Shown here one piece after another: positions 40,486 through 51,627 of a stretch of 64,000 nt of DNA. The position numbers and the translations under genes are program-made. Within the stretch, counting starts at the first letter, position 1. Each line of letters opens with the position of its first letter. This stretch comes from Kosakonia sacchari (GTDB lineage: Bacteria > Pseudomonadota > Gammaproteobacteria > Enterobacterales > Enterobacteriaceae), in NCBI GenBank assembly GCA_900109485.1, contig FOAY01000006.1, positions 1 through 64,000 of the forward strand, in the 5' to 3' direction. The notes under the pieces were generated by a model. That model did not search any database and had not been told where the DNA came from. It saw only the letters and a program-made list of their open reading frames with translations.

Positions 40486-40691
40486 AACGCATCCCCTTCT
40501 GAGTGGTAATTTTTTTTACTGACCGACTGCTGTTTCAGGATGGGAACTTCTGCTCTGACCAGAGACAGACGCTGCTTTATGTTTGTCAATATAACTATAA
40601 GCTAGTCTGAATGGGATTTCATTGTGCTATCACGAAAAATTACAAATAATGTTTTTTTTGAGAAAAATGGACAAAATAGGAACATGACGTC

Positions 40692-40737
40692 GGGATGAAG
40701 CTTGTTACGCCCGTGGGCGTTATTGCTTGTTCATCCT
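40692..40737. other. Imperfect 46-bp stem-loop in the tomB-acrB gap
   Basis: GGGATGAAGCTTGTTACGCCC pairs with GGGCGTTATTGCTTGTTCATCC through a GTG loop with a few bulges. No T run follows, so an ordinary terminator is unlikely. Confidence 0.5.
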
Positions 40738-40956
40738 TGAGATTCATTAAGTTAGCATGGCAGAGATTATTCCAGCCCGAACGGTATTTTTATACCAGGA
40801 ATCGTCTGAGTTAAACTGATTGTACCAGATAATTAAGTTTTATAAATGGTAAATGATCGCTGCTTTCAAAATACATAGTTATTATAAGCCTTATATCGGC
40901 AGTACAAAATAAACAAACAGACAATAAATGCTTTTAATTGCGGATGTGCAGATATG

Positions 40957-40983
40957 AAAAAGGCCGCTAAGTGCGGCCTTTTC
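40957..40983 (-). terminator. Terminator after acrB
   Basis: On the minus strand AAAAGGCCGC and GCGGCCTTTTT arms with a short loop follow the acrB stop by 14 bp. Confidence 0.85.
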
Positions 40984-40997
40984 TATTAGAGAAACAA

Positions 40998-43900
40998 TCA
41001 GTGTTCCTCAACCTTATGGCTGTGCTCAATATCCTCACCGCGGGGGCTAAAGCGGCGGCGTACCACCACGAAGAACACCGGAACGAAGAAGATAGCCAGT
41101 ATGGTTGCGGTGATCATCCCGCCCATTACGCCAGTACCTACTGCGTTCTGCGCGCCGGAACCTGCACCGGAGCTGATAACCAACGGCAGTACCCCAAGGA
41201 TAAATGCCAGCGAGGTCATCAGAATTGGACGCAGACGCATACGAACCGCTTCCAGCGTCGCCTCTACCAGGCCTTTGCCTTCTTTATCCATCAGGTCTTT
41301 GGCGAATTCGACGATAAGTATCGCGTTCTTCGCCGACAAGCCAATGGTTGTCAGCAGGCCCACCTGGAAGTAAACGTCGTTGGTCAGACCGCGGAAGGTG
41401 GCAGCCAGCAATGCGCCCACAACACCCAGTGGTACAACCAGCATGACCGAGAACGGAATCGACCAGCTTTCATACAGCGCTGCAAGGCAGAGGAATACCA
41501 CGATCAGCGAGATAGCATACAACGCAGGCGCCTGGTTGCCGGAGAGACGTTCCTGGAAGGACATCCCCGTCCAGTCATAACCGATACCGGTCGGCAGCTT
41601 ACTGGCCAGTTGTTCCATCATCGCCATTGCTTCACCGGTACTTTTACCCGGTGCCGCCTGGCCGAGGATTTCCATCGACGGCAGACCGTTGTAACGCTCC
41701 AGACGCGGTGAACCGTATTCCCAGTGTGTGCTGGAGAAGGCGGAGAACGGCACCATCTGTCCATCGGTCGCCCGCACGTACCAGTTACCAATATCGCTTG
41801 GCAGCATGCGGTATTTGGCCTGCGACATGACGTACACTTTCTTCACGCGACCACGGTCGATAAAGTCGTTAACGTAGCTGCCGCCCCAGGCTGCACCCAG
41901 CGTGGTGTTGATGTCGCTAATCGACACGCCCAGCGCCTGTGCTTTTTCCTGATCGATATCGATCTTGAACTGCGGTGTATCTTCCAGGCCGTTAGGACGC
42001 ACGCCCACCAGCAGATCCGGATGCTGAGCAATTTCGCCAAACAGCTGGTTACGCGCCTGGGTTAATTTCTCATGCCCCAGGTTCGCCTGGTCAATCAACT
42101 GGAAGTCGAAGCCGGTTGCCGTACCGAGTTCCACAATCGCTGGCAGGTTGAAAGCGAAGACCATTGCATCTTTAATCGATGCAAAGTGCGCGCTCGCACG
42201 GCCTGCGATTGCCGGTACTTTATTCGCTTCACCAGGACGTTCGTCCCAGTTTTTCAGCGATATGAACGCCAGACCGGTGTTCTGACCGCGACCAGAGAAG
42301 CCAAAGCCGTTAACGGTAAAGACGGAGTTAACGTTGTCTTTCTCGTTTTCCAGATAATATTTCGTCACTTCATCCAGCACCTTCTGCGTACGCTCTTGCG
42401 TCGCACCCGCAGGCAACTGGGCCATAGTGAGAAATACGCCCTGGTCTTCATCCGGCAGGAACGAACTTGGCAGACGCACAAACAGCACCGCCATACCCGC
42501 AACGATGACGATATAGAGCAGCAAGTAACGACCGGTGCTGCGCAGAATGTTCCCTACGCTGTCGGTGTAGTGGTGCGTGCTCTTCTCAAACATGCGGTTG
42601 AACCAGCCGAAGAAGCCTTTTTTGCCTTCACCGTGGTCGCCTTTGGCAACCGGCTTCAGCATCGTGGCGCACAGCGCCGGCGTCAGGATCAATGCGACCA
42701 GCACAGACAGCACCATCGCGGAAACGATAGTAATGGAGAACTGGCGATAGATAGCACCGGTAGAACCACCGAAGAACGCCATCGGGATAAATACCGCTGA
42801 CAGCACCAGCGCAATACCAACCAGCGCGCCCTGAATCTGCCCCATGGAACGGCGCGTCGCCTCTTTTGGCGGCAGGCCTTCTTCCATCATCACACGTTCG
42901 ACGTTTTCCACCACCACGATAGCATCGTCTACCAACAGGCCTATCGCCAGCACCATACCAAACATGGTGAGGGTGTTGATGGAGTAGCCAAAGGCGGCGA
43001 GTATCGCGAATGTCCCGAGCAGTACCACCGGCACCGCGATCGTTGGGATCAGCGTTGCGCGGAAGTTTTGCAGGAACAGGTACATGACCAGGAATACCAG
43101 TACGATCGCTTCAACCAGCGTTTTCACCACTTCGTTAATTGAGATCTTAACGAATGGCGTGGTGTCATACGGATAAACTACTTTCAGGCCGTGCGGGAAG
43201 AAAGGCTCCAGTTTGCCGATAGTCGCACGTACCGCTTCGGCGGTATCGAGCGCGTTCGCGCCGGTTGCCAGTTTGATACCGAGACCCGCAGCCGGTTGGC
43301 CGTTATAGCGCGCGATTACGTCATAACTTTCGCCGCCCAGTTCAATCTTCGCCACGTCGCGCAGACGAACCTGTGAACCGTCAGCATTCACTTTCAGCAG
43401 GATCTTACCGAACTCTTCCGTGGAGGTCAGACGGGTTTGCGCGATGATAGAGGCGTTTAACTGCTGCCCTTTCACCGGCGGAGTACCGCCTAACTGACCT
43501 GCTGCGACCTGGGCGTTCTGCGCTTTGATAGCCGCAATCACGTCAACTGGCGTGAGCTGGAAGTTATTGAGTTTGCTCGGGTCCATCCAGATACGCATCG
43601 CATACTGCGCACCGAACAGCTGAACGTCACCGACGCCGGAAGTACGGCTGACCGGATCTTTGATGGTTGCGCCGACGTAGTCCGCAATATCTTCCTGCGT
43701 CATGGAACCATCGGTACTGATCATCCCGAGAACCATCAGGAAGCTGCTGGATGATTTCTCGACGCTAACGCCTTGCTGCTGTACTTCCTGCGGTAACAGC
43801 GGCATGGCCAGTTGCAGTTTGTTCTGCACCTGAACCTGCGCGATATCCGCATCCGTTCCGGAATCAAAAGTAATTGTAATTTGTACCGTACCAGAGGAAT

Positions 43901-44147
43901 CACTGGCAGAGGACATATAAAGCAGGTTATCGATACCGTTCATGTTCTGTTCGATGACCTGCGTCACGGTATCCTGTACCGTTTTCGCATCAGCACCCGG
44001 GTAGGTGGCCGTGATCTGAATTGCAGGCGGCGCAATGGTTGGATATTGCGCTACCGGCAATTTGAGGATCGAGAGAGCCCCTGCCAACATGATGATAATC
44101 GCGATAACCCACGCAAAGATGGGGCGATCGATAAAAAACTTAGCCAT
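40998..44147 (-). CDS. acrB: Multidrug efflux RND permease AcrB
   Basis: AcrB is the trimeric inner-membrane proton/drug antiporter of the AcrAB-TolC pump. The 1049 residues equal the E. coli length. Twelve membrane helices and two large periplasmic loops are colinear. The proton-relay residues are present in [14 protein letters not shown] (Asp407, Asp408) and [15 protein letters not shown] (Lys940). Only the extreme C-terminus (HSHKVEEH) differs noticeably. It lies 22 bp downstream of acrA. Confidence 0.98.
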   Translation of the reverse strand: MAKFFIDRPIFAWVIAIIIMLAGALSILKLPVAQYPTIAPPAIQITATYPGADAKTVQDTVTQVIEQNMNGIDNLLYMSSASDSSGTVQITITFDSGTDADIAQVQVQNKLQLAMPLLPQEVQQQGVSVEKSSSSFLMVLGMISTDGSMTQEDIADYVGATIKDPVSRTSGVGDVQLFGAQYAMRIWMDPSKLNNFQLTPVDVIAAIKAQNAQVAAGQLGGTPPVKGQQLNASIIAQTRLTSTEEFGKILLKVNADGSQVRLRDVAKIELGGESYDVIARYNGQPAAGLGIKLATGANALDTAEAVRATIGKLEPFFPHGLKVVYPYDTTPFVKISINEVVKTLVEAIVLVFLVMYLFLQNFRATLIPTIAVPVVLLGTFAILAAFGYSINTLTMFGMVLAIGLLVDDAIVVVENVERVMMEEGLPPKEATRRSMGQIQGALVGIALVLSAVFIPMAFFGGSTGAIYRQFSITIVSAMVLSVLVALILTPALCATMLKPVAKGDHGEGKKGFFGWFNRMFEKSTHHYTDSVGNILRSTGRYLLLYIVIVAGMAVLFVRLPSSFLPDEDQGVFLTMAQLPAGATQERTQKVLDEVTKYYLENEKDNVNSVFTVNGFGFSGRGQNTGLAFISLKNWDERPGEANKVPAIAGRASAHFASIKDAMVFAFNLPAIVELGTATGFDFQLIDQANLGHEKLTQARNQLFGEIAQHPDLLVGVRPNGLEDTPQFKIDIDQEKAQALGVSISDINTTLGAAWGGSYVNDFIDRGRVKKVYVMSQAKYRMLPSDIGNWYVRATDGQMVPFSAFSSTHWEYGSPRLERYNGLPSMEILGQAAPGKSTGEAMAMMEQLASKLPTGIGYDWTGMSFQERLSGNQAPALYAISLIVVFLCLAALYESWSIPFSVMLVVPLGVVGALLAATFRGLTNDVYFQVGLLTTIGLSAKNAILIVEFAKDLMDKEGKGLVEATLEAVRMRLRPILMTSLAFILGVLPLVISSGAGSGAQNAVGTGVMGGMITATILAIFFVPVFFVVVRRRFSPRGEDIEHSHKVEEH

Positions 44148-44169
44148 GTCTTAACGGCTCCTGTTTTAG

Positions 44170-45363
44170 TTAAGACTTCGGTTTTTCTGACTGGCCGCCT
44201 GCCTGGGCTTGCTCTTTGTTGTCAGAAGTCACTTCCTGAGCTTTAACCTGCACGCCCGGTTTGACTTTTTGTAAGCCGGCAATAATCACGCGATCGCCGC
44301 TTTTCAGACCGTCAGTCACCAGCCATTTGTCGCCAATGGCCTGGCTTGCGACGATATTACGGACTTCAACTTTATCGCCTTCACCCACCACCATCGCCGT
44401 TGCGTCACCGCGCGGCGTACGGGTAACACCCTGCTGCGGAACCAGCATGGCATTCGGGTTAACGCCTTCTTCCAGTTTGGCGCGGACGAACATGCCCGGC
44501 AGCAACGAGTGATCCGGGTTCGGGAACACCGCACGCAGAGTGATGGAACCGGTGGTCTGGTCTACCGTCACGCCAGAGAACTCAAGCGTACCTTCCTGGG
44601 CGTATTGAACACCGTCGTTGGTAACGAGCTGAACTTTCGCTTTGCCGTTGTCCTGCTTCAGCGTACCGTTCGCCATTTCCTGCTGCAGACGCAGGAAATC
44701 ATTGCTGGACTGGGTAACGTCAACGTAGATCGGATCAAGCTGCTGCACGGTAGTCAGCGCAGTGGTTTGCCCGCTCTGTACCAGCGCGCCTTCCGTGACG
44801 GTGGAAGTCCCGGTACGACCGCTGATGGGGGAAATCACTTTGGTATACGCCAGGTTGATGCGCGCAGTTTCTACTGCTGCTTTCGCCGCGACAACGGTAG
44901 CGTTAGCCTGCTGTGCGTCCGCCTGCGCGGTATCGTAATCCTGTTGGCTGATGTACTTGGTGCCCAGCAGTTTCTGATAACGGTTGACGGTCATCTGCGC
45001 GATGTTGGCAGCTGCTTGCGCTTTCGCCAGATCGCCTTTGGCGCTGTCATAAGCTGCCTGATAAGTAGCGGGATCAATCTGATAGAGCGAGACACCTGCT
45101 TCAACATCACTGCCTTCCGTGAAGTTGCGTTTCAAAATAATGCCGCTGACCTGAGGACGCACTTCCGCAATGCGAAAAGCGGTCGTTCGGCCCGGTAGCT
45201 CAGTGGTGATTTGCAGAGGTTCCGTCTTGACCGTGACGACACCAACTTCCGGCATCTGACCCGCACCCTGCTGAGCCGGTTTTTCATCACATCCTGTAAG
45301 CGCTAAGCTGCCCGAAAGCATCAGAACGACCGCCAGAGGCGTAAACCCTCTGTTTTTGTTCAT
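44170..45363 (-). CDS. acrA: Efflux periplasmic adaptor AcrA
   Basis: AcrA is the membrane-fusion protein linking AcrB to TolC. The 397-residue lipoprotein precursor has the lipobox LTGC (Cys25), lipoyl half-motifs, an alpha-hairpin and beta-barrel, as in E. coli. ATG 45363 is chosen; the frame stays open to 45423 through the promoter region but would lose the signal peptide. It is divergent from acrR. Confidence 0.98.
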   Translation of the reverse strand: MNKNRGFTPLAVVLMLSGSLALTGCDEKPAQQGAGQMPEVGVVTVKTEPLQITTELPGRTTAFRIAEVRPQVSGIILKRNFTEGSDVEAGVSLYQIDPATYQAAYDSAKGDLAKAQAAANIAQMTVNRYQKLLGTKYISQQDYDTAQADAQQANATVVAAKAAVETARINLAYTKVISPISGRTGTSTVTEGALVQSGQTTALTTVQQLDPIYVDVTQSSNDFLRLQQEMANGTLKQDNGKAKVQLVTNDGVQYAQEGTLEFSGVTVDQTTGSITLRAVFPNPDHSLLPGMFVRAKLEEGVNPNAMLVPQQGVTRTPRGDATAMVVGEGDKVEVRNIVASQAIGDKWLVTDGLKSGDRVIIAGLQKVKPGVQVKAQEVTSDNKEQAQAGGQSEKPKS

Positions 45364-45453
45364 ATGTAAACCTCGAGTGTCCGATTTCAAATTGATCAAT
45401 GGATCAATGGCCCAAAAACCCATTGCTGCGTTTATATTATGGTCGTGCTATGG

Positions 45454-45477
45454 TACAAACATTCACAAATGTATGTA
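45454..45477. promoter_or_regulatory. AcrR operator between acrA and acrR
   Basis: A 24-bp near-perfect palindrome runs from TACAAACATT to AATGTATGTA with centre CACA. It corresponds to the known E. coli AcrR site with TACATACATT arms. Confidence 0.85.
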
Positions 45478-45505
45478 AATCTGACTCCTGTAAATTCACC
45501 GACAT

Positions 45506-46159
45506 ATGGCACGAAAAACCAAACAACAAGCGCTGGAGACGCGACAGCACATTCTCGATGTCGCCATACACGTGTTTTCCCGGCAAGGCGTTTCTTCTAC
45601 TTCGCTGGCTGACATTGCGCAGGCGGCAGGCGTGACTCGCGGCGCGATTTACTGGCACTTCAAAAATAAGTCGGATTTGTTTAGTGAAATTTGGAAATTA
45701 TCAGAGTTCAGTATTGACGATCTTGAGCTTGAGTATCGGGCAAAATTCCCTGGCGATCCACTCTCAGTATTAAGAGAAATATTGGTTTATATCCTTGAAG
45801 CGACAGTCGTTGAAGAGCGGCGGCGATTAATGATGGAGATCATTTTTCATAAATGTGAGTTTGTCGGGGAAATGACGATTGTGCAAGAAGCGCAGCGTAA
45901 CCTGTGCCTTGAAAGTTATGATCGAATCGAGCATACGCTTGCCCAGTGTATTCAGGCAAAATTGCTGCCCGCTAATTTACTCACTCGCCGCGTCGCGGTA
46001 TTAATGCGCGCCTATATTTCCGGCATTATGGAAAACTGGCTGTTTGCGCCGCAATCCTTCGATTTGAAAAAAGAAGCGCGTGATTACGTGGCGATCCTGC
46101 TGGAGATGTGCCAGTTATGCCCGACGCTGCGAACAAACCAGGGCGCCGTTAGCGCCTGA
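45506..46159 (+). CDS. acrR: TetR-family repressor AcrR
   Basis: AcrR represses acrAB and its own gene and releases DNA on binding drugs. The 217-residue protein has the TetR helix-turn-helix ([27 protein letters not shown]) and a C-terminal ligand domain, matching E. coli AcrR. The start ATG 45506 lies 28 bp after the operator palindrome. Confidence 0.97.
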   Translation: MARKTKQQALETRQHILDVAIHVFSRQGVSSTSLADIAQAAGVTRGAIYWHFKNKSDLFSEIWKLSEFSIDDLELEYRAKFPGDPLSVLREILVYILEATVVEERRRLMMEIIFHKCEFVGEMTIVQEAQRNLCLESYDRIEHTLAQCIQAKLLPANLLTRRVAVLMRAYISGIMENWLFAPQSFDLKKEARDYVAILLEMCQLCPTLRTNQGAVSA

Positions 46160-46287
46160 CTATCAGAGCCGCCAGGATTTCTCCTGGAGGCGAGTCACTT
46201 TTCTAGGTTGTTGCATAACGGCGTGATATTCTTGCGTTCGCGGCTATTCCGGCCGCCTTTCCCGTACAGAAAACGATCGCTCAAATT

Positions 46288-49200
46288 ATGTTGCACAACT
46301 ACCGCACGCGAAACACGCTCGCTGCTTTTGCCGCCGCACTGTTCCTTCTCTTCGCAAGCCTGGTGAGTAACGCCGCTCTTGCGCAGACCACGAACGATTT
46401 ACCTTCCCGCAGCGACATACAAAGCCAGCTTGATACGCTAAACAAACAAAAAAATCATACCGCGCAGGACAAACTGGTTATCCAGGATTTGACCGAGACG
46501 CTGGATACGCTCGACAAAATCGACCGCGTGAAGCAAGAAACTGCGCTGCTGAAGCAAAAAATTGCCCAGGCACCGGATAAATTGCGCCAGGCGACCGATT
46601 CCCTGAATGCGTTAAGTGATAAAGATAGCGACGACGAAACGCGCAAAACGCTGGCCTCGCTCTCCCTGCGCCAGCTGGAGTCCCGCATCTCGCAATTGCT
46701 GGAAGATTTACAGTCTGCCCAGAACGATTTATCGAACTACAACAGCCAACTGGTCTCGCTGCAAACGCAGCCCGAGCGCGTACAAAACTCCATGTACTCC
46801 GCTTCCCAGCAGTTGCAGCAGATCCGCAACCGTCTGAACGGTACTGCGGCAGGCGAGGGCGCGCTGCGTCCTACGCAACAAACTCTGTTGCAGGTGCAAC
46901 AGGCGTTGTTGAATGCGCAGATCGAGCAACTGCGCAAAAGCCTTGAAGGCAACACCACATTACAAGATACGCTGCAAAAACAACGCGATTACGTGACGGC
47001 GAACAGCAATCGCCTTGAGCATCAGTTGCAGTTGTTGCAGGAAGCGGTGAACAGCAAGCGTCTGACGCTGACGGAAAAAACGGCCCAGGAAGCGGTAACG
47101 CCGGATGAAACGTCGCGCATTCAGGCCAACCCGCTGGTGAAACAGGAGTTGGATATTAACCATCAGCTCAGCCAGAAGCTGATTGCCGCTACGGAAAATG
47201 GCAACTCGCTGGTGCAGCAGAATATTAAGGTGAAAAACTGGCTCGACCGCGCCCTGCAATCCGAACGTAACGTTAAAGAACAGATTTCGGTGCTGAAAGG
47301 CAGCCTGTTGCTGTCGCGTATTTTGTATCAGCAACAGCAGACATTGCCGTCGGCGGATGAGCTGCAAGACATGACCAACCGCATTGCGGATCTGCGTCTT
47401 GAACAGTTTGAAATCAACCAGCAGCGTGATGCGCTGTTCCAGAGCGATACCTTTGTTGCCAAACTGGAGGAAGGTCATTCCAGTGAAGTCAACGATGAAG
47501 TGCATGACGCGCTGTTGCAGGTTGTGGATATGCGCCGTGAACTGCTCGATCAACTGAATAAACAGCTGGGCACTCAGTTGATGATGGCCATCAACCTGCA
47601 AGTTAACCAGCAGCAGTTGATGAGCGTGTCGAAAAGCCTGCAGGAAATTCTGACGCAGCAGATCTTCTGGGTGAACAGCAATAAGCCAATGGACTGGGAC
47701 TGGATCAAATCCTTCCCGCAGGCGCTGCATGACCAAATCAAATCCATGAAGATCACCGGCAACTGGGAGAAAGCCTGGCCTGCGGTAGCCATCGCGTTCC
47801 TTGCAGGGCTACCGTTGCTGCTGATCGCCGGGCTTATCCGCTGGCGTCTGCGCTGGCTGAAAGATTATCAGGCGAAGCTGGCGGCGCAGGTTGGGCAACT
47901 GCGTAACGACAGTCAGTTGCATACGCCGAAAGCGATTCTGATCGATCTTATTCGTGCGCTGCCGGTGTGCCTGATTATTCTGGCGATTGGCCTGATTCTG
48001 CTGACCATGCAGCTTAACGTCAGCGAGTTGCTGTGGGCATTCAGTAAAAAACTGGCATTGTTCTGGCTGGTATTTGGCCTGTGCTGGAAAGTGCTGGAGA
48101 AAGACGGTGTCGCCGTCAGCCACTTTAATATGCCCGCCCAGCTTACCAGCCACTGGCGGCGGCAAATTGTGCGTATCAGCCTGGCGCTGTTGCCGCTGCA
48201 CTTCTGGTCGGTCGTTTCTGAACTCTCTCCGCTGCACCTGATGGATGACGTGCTGGGGCAGTTTGTCATCCTGCTGAATCTGCTGGTGATCACCTGCCTG
48301 GTCTGGCCGATGTCCCGCGAAAGCTGGCGCGACAAAGAGTCTCACTCCATTCGCCTGGCAACCATCACCGTGCTGGCCATCGTGCCGATCGCGCTGATGG
48401 TGCTGACCGCGACGGGGTATTTCTATACCACACTGCGTCTCTCCGGGCGCTGGATTGAAACCGTCTATCTGGTGATTATCTGGAACCTGCTTTACCAGAC
48501 GGTTCTGCGTGGCCTCAGCGTGGCCGCCCGACGTATTGCCTATCGCCGTGCGCTGGCGCGTCGGCAGAATATGGTAAAAGAGGGGGCCGAAGGCGCTGAA
48601 CCGCAAGAAGAGCCGAGCATCGCGCTGGAACAGGTTAACCAGCAAACCCTGCGTATTACGATGCTGGTGATGGTCGCGTTGTTTGGCGTGATGTTCTGGG
48701 CGATTTGGTCAGATCTGATCACTGTATTTGCCTACCTCGACAGCATTACGCTGTGGCACTACAACGGCACCGAAGCCGGTGCTGCGGTAATGAAGAGCGT
48801 AACGCTTGGTAGTCTGCTATTTGCGGTGATTGTTTTTGTTGTGGCCTGGGCGCTAATCCGCAACTTACCGGGTTTGCTGGAGGTGCTGATCCTCTCCAGG
48901 CTCAATATGCGGCAGGGCTCTTCGTATGCCGTGACGACGATCCTGAACTACGTCATCATCGCCGTCGGGGCGTTGACGGTATTCGGCTCGCTGGGCGTTT
49001 CGTGGGATAAACTGCAATGGCTGGCGGCGGCGCTGTCGGTTGGTTTAGGTTTCGGCTTACAGGAAATTTTCGGTAACTTTGTCTCCGGTCTGATTATCCT
49101 GTTCGAACGTCCGGTGCGTATCGGCGATACCGTGACCATCGGCACCTTCTCCGGAACGGTCAGTAAGATCCGCATCCGTGCGACCACCATTACCGACTTT

Positions 49201-49644
49201 GACCGTAAAGAGGTGATCATTCCGAACAAGGCGTTTGTTACCGAGCGTCTGATCAACTGGTCGCTCTCCGATACCATCACCCGCGTGGTGATCCGCCTCG
49301 GCGTGGCGTATGGGTCCGATCTGGATAAAGTGAAAAAAGTGCTGCTGAAAGCGGCGATGGATCATCCAAAAGTGATGCACGATCCGGAGCCGGCGGTGTT
49401 CTTCACCACTTTCGGCGCCAGCACGCTGGATCATGAACTGCGTCTGTATGTGCGCGAACTGCGCGATCGCAGCTACACGGTTGATGAACTGAACCGCACC
49501 ATCGACAAGCTGTGCCGCGAGAACAATATTGATATCGCCTTTAACCAGCTCGAAGTCCATCTGCGCAATGGCAAAGGTGATGAGCTGACTGAAGTTAAGC
49601 GTGAACTGAAAGGCGACGATCCGACGCCTTCTCAGGCGGGGTAA
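46288..49644 (+). CDS. mscK: Mechanosensitive channel MscK (KefA)
   Basis: MscK is a large potassium-dependent mechanosensitive channel that protects from osmotic shock. The 1118-residue product has a signal peptide (NTLAAFAAALFLLFASLVSNAALA), a long periplasmic coiled-coil region (about 35-480), several membrane helices, and the MscS core with pore helix LQWLAAALSVGLGFGLQEIFGNFVSGLIILFERPVRIGD and the cytoplasmic vestibule. It is colinear with E. coli MscK (1120 aa). A G+C-rich hairpin follows. Confidence 0.96.
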   Translation: MLHNYRTRNTLAAFAAALFLLFASLVSNAALAQTTNDLPSRSDIQSQLDTLNKQKNHTAQDKLVIQDLTETLDTLDKIDRVKQETALLKQKIAQAPDKLRQATDSLNALSDKDSDDETRKTLASLSLRQLESRISQLLEDLQSAQNDLSNYNSQLVSLQTQPERVQNSMYSASQQLQQIRNRLNGTAAGEGALRPTQQTLLQVQQALLNAQIEQLRKSLEGNTTLQDTLQKQRDYVTANSNRLEHQLQLLQEAVNSKRLTLTEKTAQEAVTPDETSRIQANPLVKQELDINHQLSQKLIAATENGNSLVQQNIKVKNWLDRALQSERNVKEQISVLKGSLLLSRILYQQQQTLPSADELQDMTNRIADLRLEQFEINQQRDALFQSDTFVAKLEEGHSSEVNDEVHDALLQVVDMRRELLDQLNKQLGTQLMMAINLQVNQQQLMSVSKSLQEILTQQIFWVNSNKPMDWDWIKSFPQALHDQIKSMKITGNWEKAWPAVAIAFLAGLPLLLIAGLIRWRLRWLKDYQAKLAAQVGQLRNDSQLHTPKAILIDLIRALPVCLIILAIGLILLTMQLNVSELLWAFSKKLALFWLVFGLCWKVLEKDGVAVSHFNMPAQLTSHWRRQIVRISLALLPLHFWSVVSELSPLHLMDDVLGQFVILLNLLVITCLVWPMSRESWRDKESHSIRLATITVLAIVPIALMVLTATGYFYTTLRLSGRWIETVYLVIIWNLLYQTVLRGLSVAARRIAYRRALARRQNMVKEGAEGAEPQEEPSIALEQVNQQTLRITMLVMVALFGVMFWAIWSDLITVFAYLDSITLWHYNGTEAGAAVMKSVTLGSLLFAVIVFVVAWALIRNLPGLLEVLILSRLNMRQGSSYAVTTILNYVIIAVGALTVFGSLGVSWDKLQWLAAALSVGLGFGLQEIFGNFVSGLIILFERPVRIGDTVTIGTFSGTVSKIRIRATTITDFDRKEVIIPNKAFVTERLINWSLSDTITRVVIRLGVAYGSDLDKVKKVLLKAAMDHPKVMHDPEPAVFFTTFGASTLDHELRLYVRELRDRSYTVDELNRTIDKLCRENNIDIAFNQLEVHLRNGKGDELTEVKRELKGDDPTPSQAG

Positions 49645-49653
49645 ACCCTGTCG

Positions 49654-49678
49654 ATCCTCTCCCCGCCGGGGAGGGGAT
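49654..49678. terminator. Hairpin between mscK and rsmS
   Basis: ATCCTCTCCCC and GGGGAGGGGAT arms with a GCC loop lie between the convergent genes. No T run is present, so it may stop transcription only weakly or just protect 3' ends. Confidence 0.4.
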
Positions 49679-49821
49679 CACTCCTCAAGTTTCTTCTCAA
49701 AATCCCGTTTGACGATCTCCAGCGCTTTCAGCACGACGTCTGGCGCAATCTCATGTTGTTCCAGCAACATGATCAGATCCACGGCCAGTTTGATCTCCTC
49801 CGGAGCGTTTTCCAGCGACAT
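49678..49821 (-). CDS. rsmS: Pleiotropic regulatory protein RsmS (YbaM)
   Basis: A gene of 47 codons begins [20 protein letters not shown] and continues with [20 protein letters not shown]. It matches E. coli YbaM, whose Pectobacterium orthologue RsmS affects secondary metabolism and motility. GAGATAAA precedes the ATG. It lies 14 bp downstream of priC in the same direction, as in E. coli. Confidence 0.9.
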   Translation of the reverse strand: MSLENAPEEIKLAVDLIMLLEQHEIAPDVVLKALEIVKRDFEKKLEE

Positions 49822-49835
49822 TTTATCTCCTCGCT

Positions 49836-50363
49836 TTAGCGGGTTAAGCGTGCCAGCACGCGCTCAATATTGTCCAGTGCCTGGCGGCAACGGGCGAGTC
49901 TGCCAGCCAGCGCCTCCACTTCTTTATGGAGTTGCTGCTGTTCGACCAGCGTGCTGACGGCGTTTAAGCGTTGCTCGCGCGCCTGTTTCATCGCCAGCAG
50001 ACGACGCTCATACTCCTGATGCTGCAAACGCCTGCGCTGCCAGCGCGCAATGCCTGGCGATGCATGATCCCACTCGCGCAGCGGCCAGACGGCGCTTTCA
50101 CGCGTGAGAGCGGCGATTTGCGCCGTCAGGCGTTCCGCCAGCCAGGCAACCTGCTCCAGATGGTTGCCCTCCACAGCGCGGCGCAGCGCCGCCAGATTGG
50201 CCGCCGCTTCATCCAGACAGGACTGCATCAACGTACTGCGGGTCTGGAAAAGATGGCGATCAAAGCGCGCGCCGATCGTCGCATGCTGCGCCAGCGGCGC
50301 GGCCAGCTGGCGTAATTTGTCCAGTTGCTGCTCCAGCGCGTTTAAAAGCGCAGCGTTTTTCAC
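49836..50363 (-). CDS. priC: Primosomal replication protein PriC
   Basis: PriC reloads DnaB helicase at stalled forks, working with Rep. The 175-residue, Gln/Arg/Leu-rich helical protein matches E. coli PriC in length and motifs ([51 protein letters not shown]). The start codon is GTG 50363. It is divergent from ybaN. Confidence 0.94.
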   Translation of the reverse strand: MKNAALLNALEQQLDKLRQLAAPLAQHATIGARFDRHLFQTRSTLMQSCLDEAAANLAALRRAVEGNHLEQVAWLAERLTAQIAALTRESAVWPLREWDHASPGIARWQRRRLQHQEYERRLLAMKQAREQRLNAVSTLVEQQQLHKEVEALAGRLARCRQALDNIERVLARLTR

Positions 50364-50426
50364 GTCTCTTCCCCCGGTAAATATCAGTCTGTTACATTAA
50401 CCGTTCATTTTCTGATGAAGCGCGCT

Positions 50427-50804
50427 ATGCAACGGACTATTTTACTCATCATTGGCTGGCTGGCGGTAGTGCTAGGCACGCTTGGCGTGGTACTGCCGCT
50501 TCTGCCGACAACGCCGTTTATTCTGCTGGCGGCATGGTGTTTTGCGCGCTCATCGCCGCGTTTTCATCACTGGCTGCTCTACCGTTCCTGGTTTGGCGGC
50601 TATCTGCGGCACTGGCAAACGTACCGTGCCATGCCGCCTGGCGCGAAGCCGCGCGCCATTGCGGTGATTTTGTTGACCTTTGCCGTTTCTTTGTATCTGG
50701 TGAAGATGTGGTGGGTGCGCGTGTTGCTGTTGGTGATCCTGGCCGGTCTGCTGCTATTTATGTGGCGTATTCCGGTGATTGATGCAAAACAACAAAAACC
50801 ATAA
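50427..50804 (+). CDS. ybaN: DUF454 inner membrane protein YbaN
   Basis: The 125-residue protein has an N-terminal membrane helix pair (IIGWLAVVLGTLGVVLPLLPTTPFILLAAWCF) and two C-terminal helices, the DUF454 layout. The function is unknown. ATG 50427 gives the E. coli start MQRTILLIIGWLA; an in-frame ATG at 50415 adds four residues but has no ribosome site. Confidence 0.92.
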   Translation: MQRTILLIIGWLAVVLGTLGVVLPLLPTTPFILLAAWCFARSSPRFHHWLLYRSWFGGYLRHWQTYRAMPPGAKPRAIAVILLTFAVSLYLVKMWWVRVLLLVILAGLLLFMWRIPVIDAKQQKP

Positions 50805-50955
50805 ACCACAGCAATGACAGTTGCAATTGTGGCGCACAGTCAGTAAATTCGGGCGTTTTCGAGCACGGGTACGGCTGATTAAATGTTAATCAGTGGTTAC
50901 ATAAAGTGTAAACGCGTGTACCGTGAGTAATACCGTTTCTATCAGGCAAAAATCC

Positions 50956-51507
50956 ATGACAGCGACTGCGCAGCAGCTTGAATTTCTTAAAAACAGCATC
51001 AAAAGCATTCAGGATTACCCAAAGCCGGGCATTCTGTTCCGTGATGTCACCAGTTTGCTGGAAGATCCGCAAGCGTACGCTCTTAGCATTCAATTGCTGG
51101 TTGAGCGTTATAAAAACGCGGGCGTAACCAAAGTAGTGGGAACCGAAGCGCGTGGCTTCCTGTTCGGCGCACCGGTTGCGCTGGGTCTGGGCGTTGGCTT
51201 TGTGCCGGTGCGTAAACCGCGTAAACTGCCGCGTGAAACCATCGCCGAGAGCTATGAGCTGGAGTACGGTACTGACCAGTTAGAGATCCATGTTGATGCG
51301 ATCAAGCCGGGCGATAAAGTGCTGGTGGTCGACGATCTGCTGGCAACGGGCGGCACTATCGAAGCCACAGTGAAACTGATTCGCCGTCTGGGCGGTGAAG
51401 TGACCGACGCGGCATTCATCATTAATCTGTTCGATCTTGGCGGTGAACAACGCCTCGAAAAACACGGTGTTAACTGCTACAGCCTGGTGCCGTTCCCGGG
51501 ACATTAA
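50956..51507 (+). CDS. apt: Adenine phosphoribosyltransferase
   Basis: Apt salvages adenine to AMP using phosphoribosyl pyrophosphate. The 183-residue product matches E. coli Apt and has the PRPP-binding motif [13 protein letters not shown] and the flexible loop [13 protein letters not shown] 50956 gives the family start [20 protein letters not shown]; the frame also opens at a GTG 50923. dnaX follows after 120 bp in the same direction. Confidence 0.97.
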   Translation: MTATAQQLEFLKNSIKSIQDYPKPGILFRDVTSLLEDPQAYALSIQLLVERYKNAGVTKVVGTEARGFLFGAPVALGLGVGFVPVRKPRKLPRETIAESYELEYGTDQLEIHVDAIKPGDKVLVVDDLLATGGTIEATVKLIRRLGGEVTDAAFIINLFDLGGEQRLEKHGVNCYSLVPFPGH

Positions 51508-51521
51508 TGCCATGTCCGCCT

Positions 51522-51555
51522 CTTCATCCTTCAGGCCTGCGCCTGAGGGATGAAG
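51522..51555 (+). terminator. Strong hairpin after apt
   Basis: A 15-bp stem runs from CTTCATCCTTCAGGC to GCCTGAGGGATGAAG (one G-U pair) with a CTGC loop. The following GTGTATT is a weak T tract, so some read-through into dnaX is likely. Confidence 0.5.
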
Positions 51556-51627
51556 TGTATTAACAGCATGTGCTGTGTTAGCATTATCCCTTCGTAAATC
51601 CACCTTCCAGCGTTTCAGAGCCTGCCA

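Larger units (their letters stand above)
40486..40997. other. tomB-acrB intergenic region
   Basis: This AT-rich 512-bp gap contains the tomB-hha promoter region on the minus strand (TTGACA on that strand near 40588-40593), a long imperfect hairpin (40692-40737) and the acrB terminator (40957-40983). An ATG at 40756 opens only a 20-codon frame without a clear ribosome site. No protein gene is supported. Confidence 0.5.

Noticed and set aside
40756-40818. 20-codon frame in the tomB-acrB gap
   Set aside because: No Shine-Dalgarno sequence, no recognisable peptide and no promoter support.
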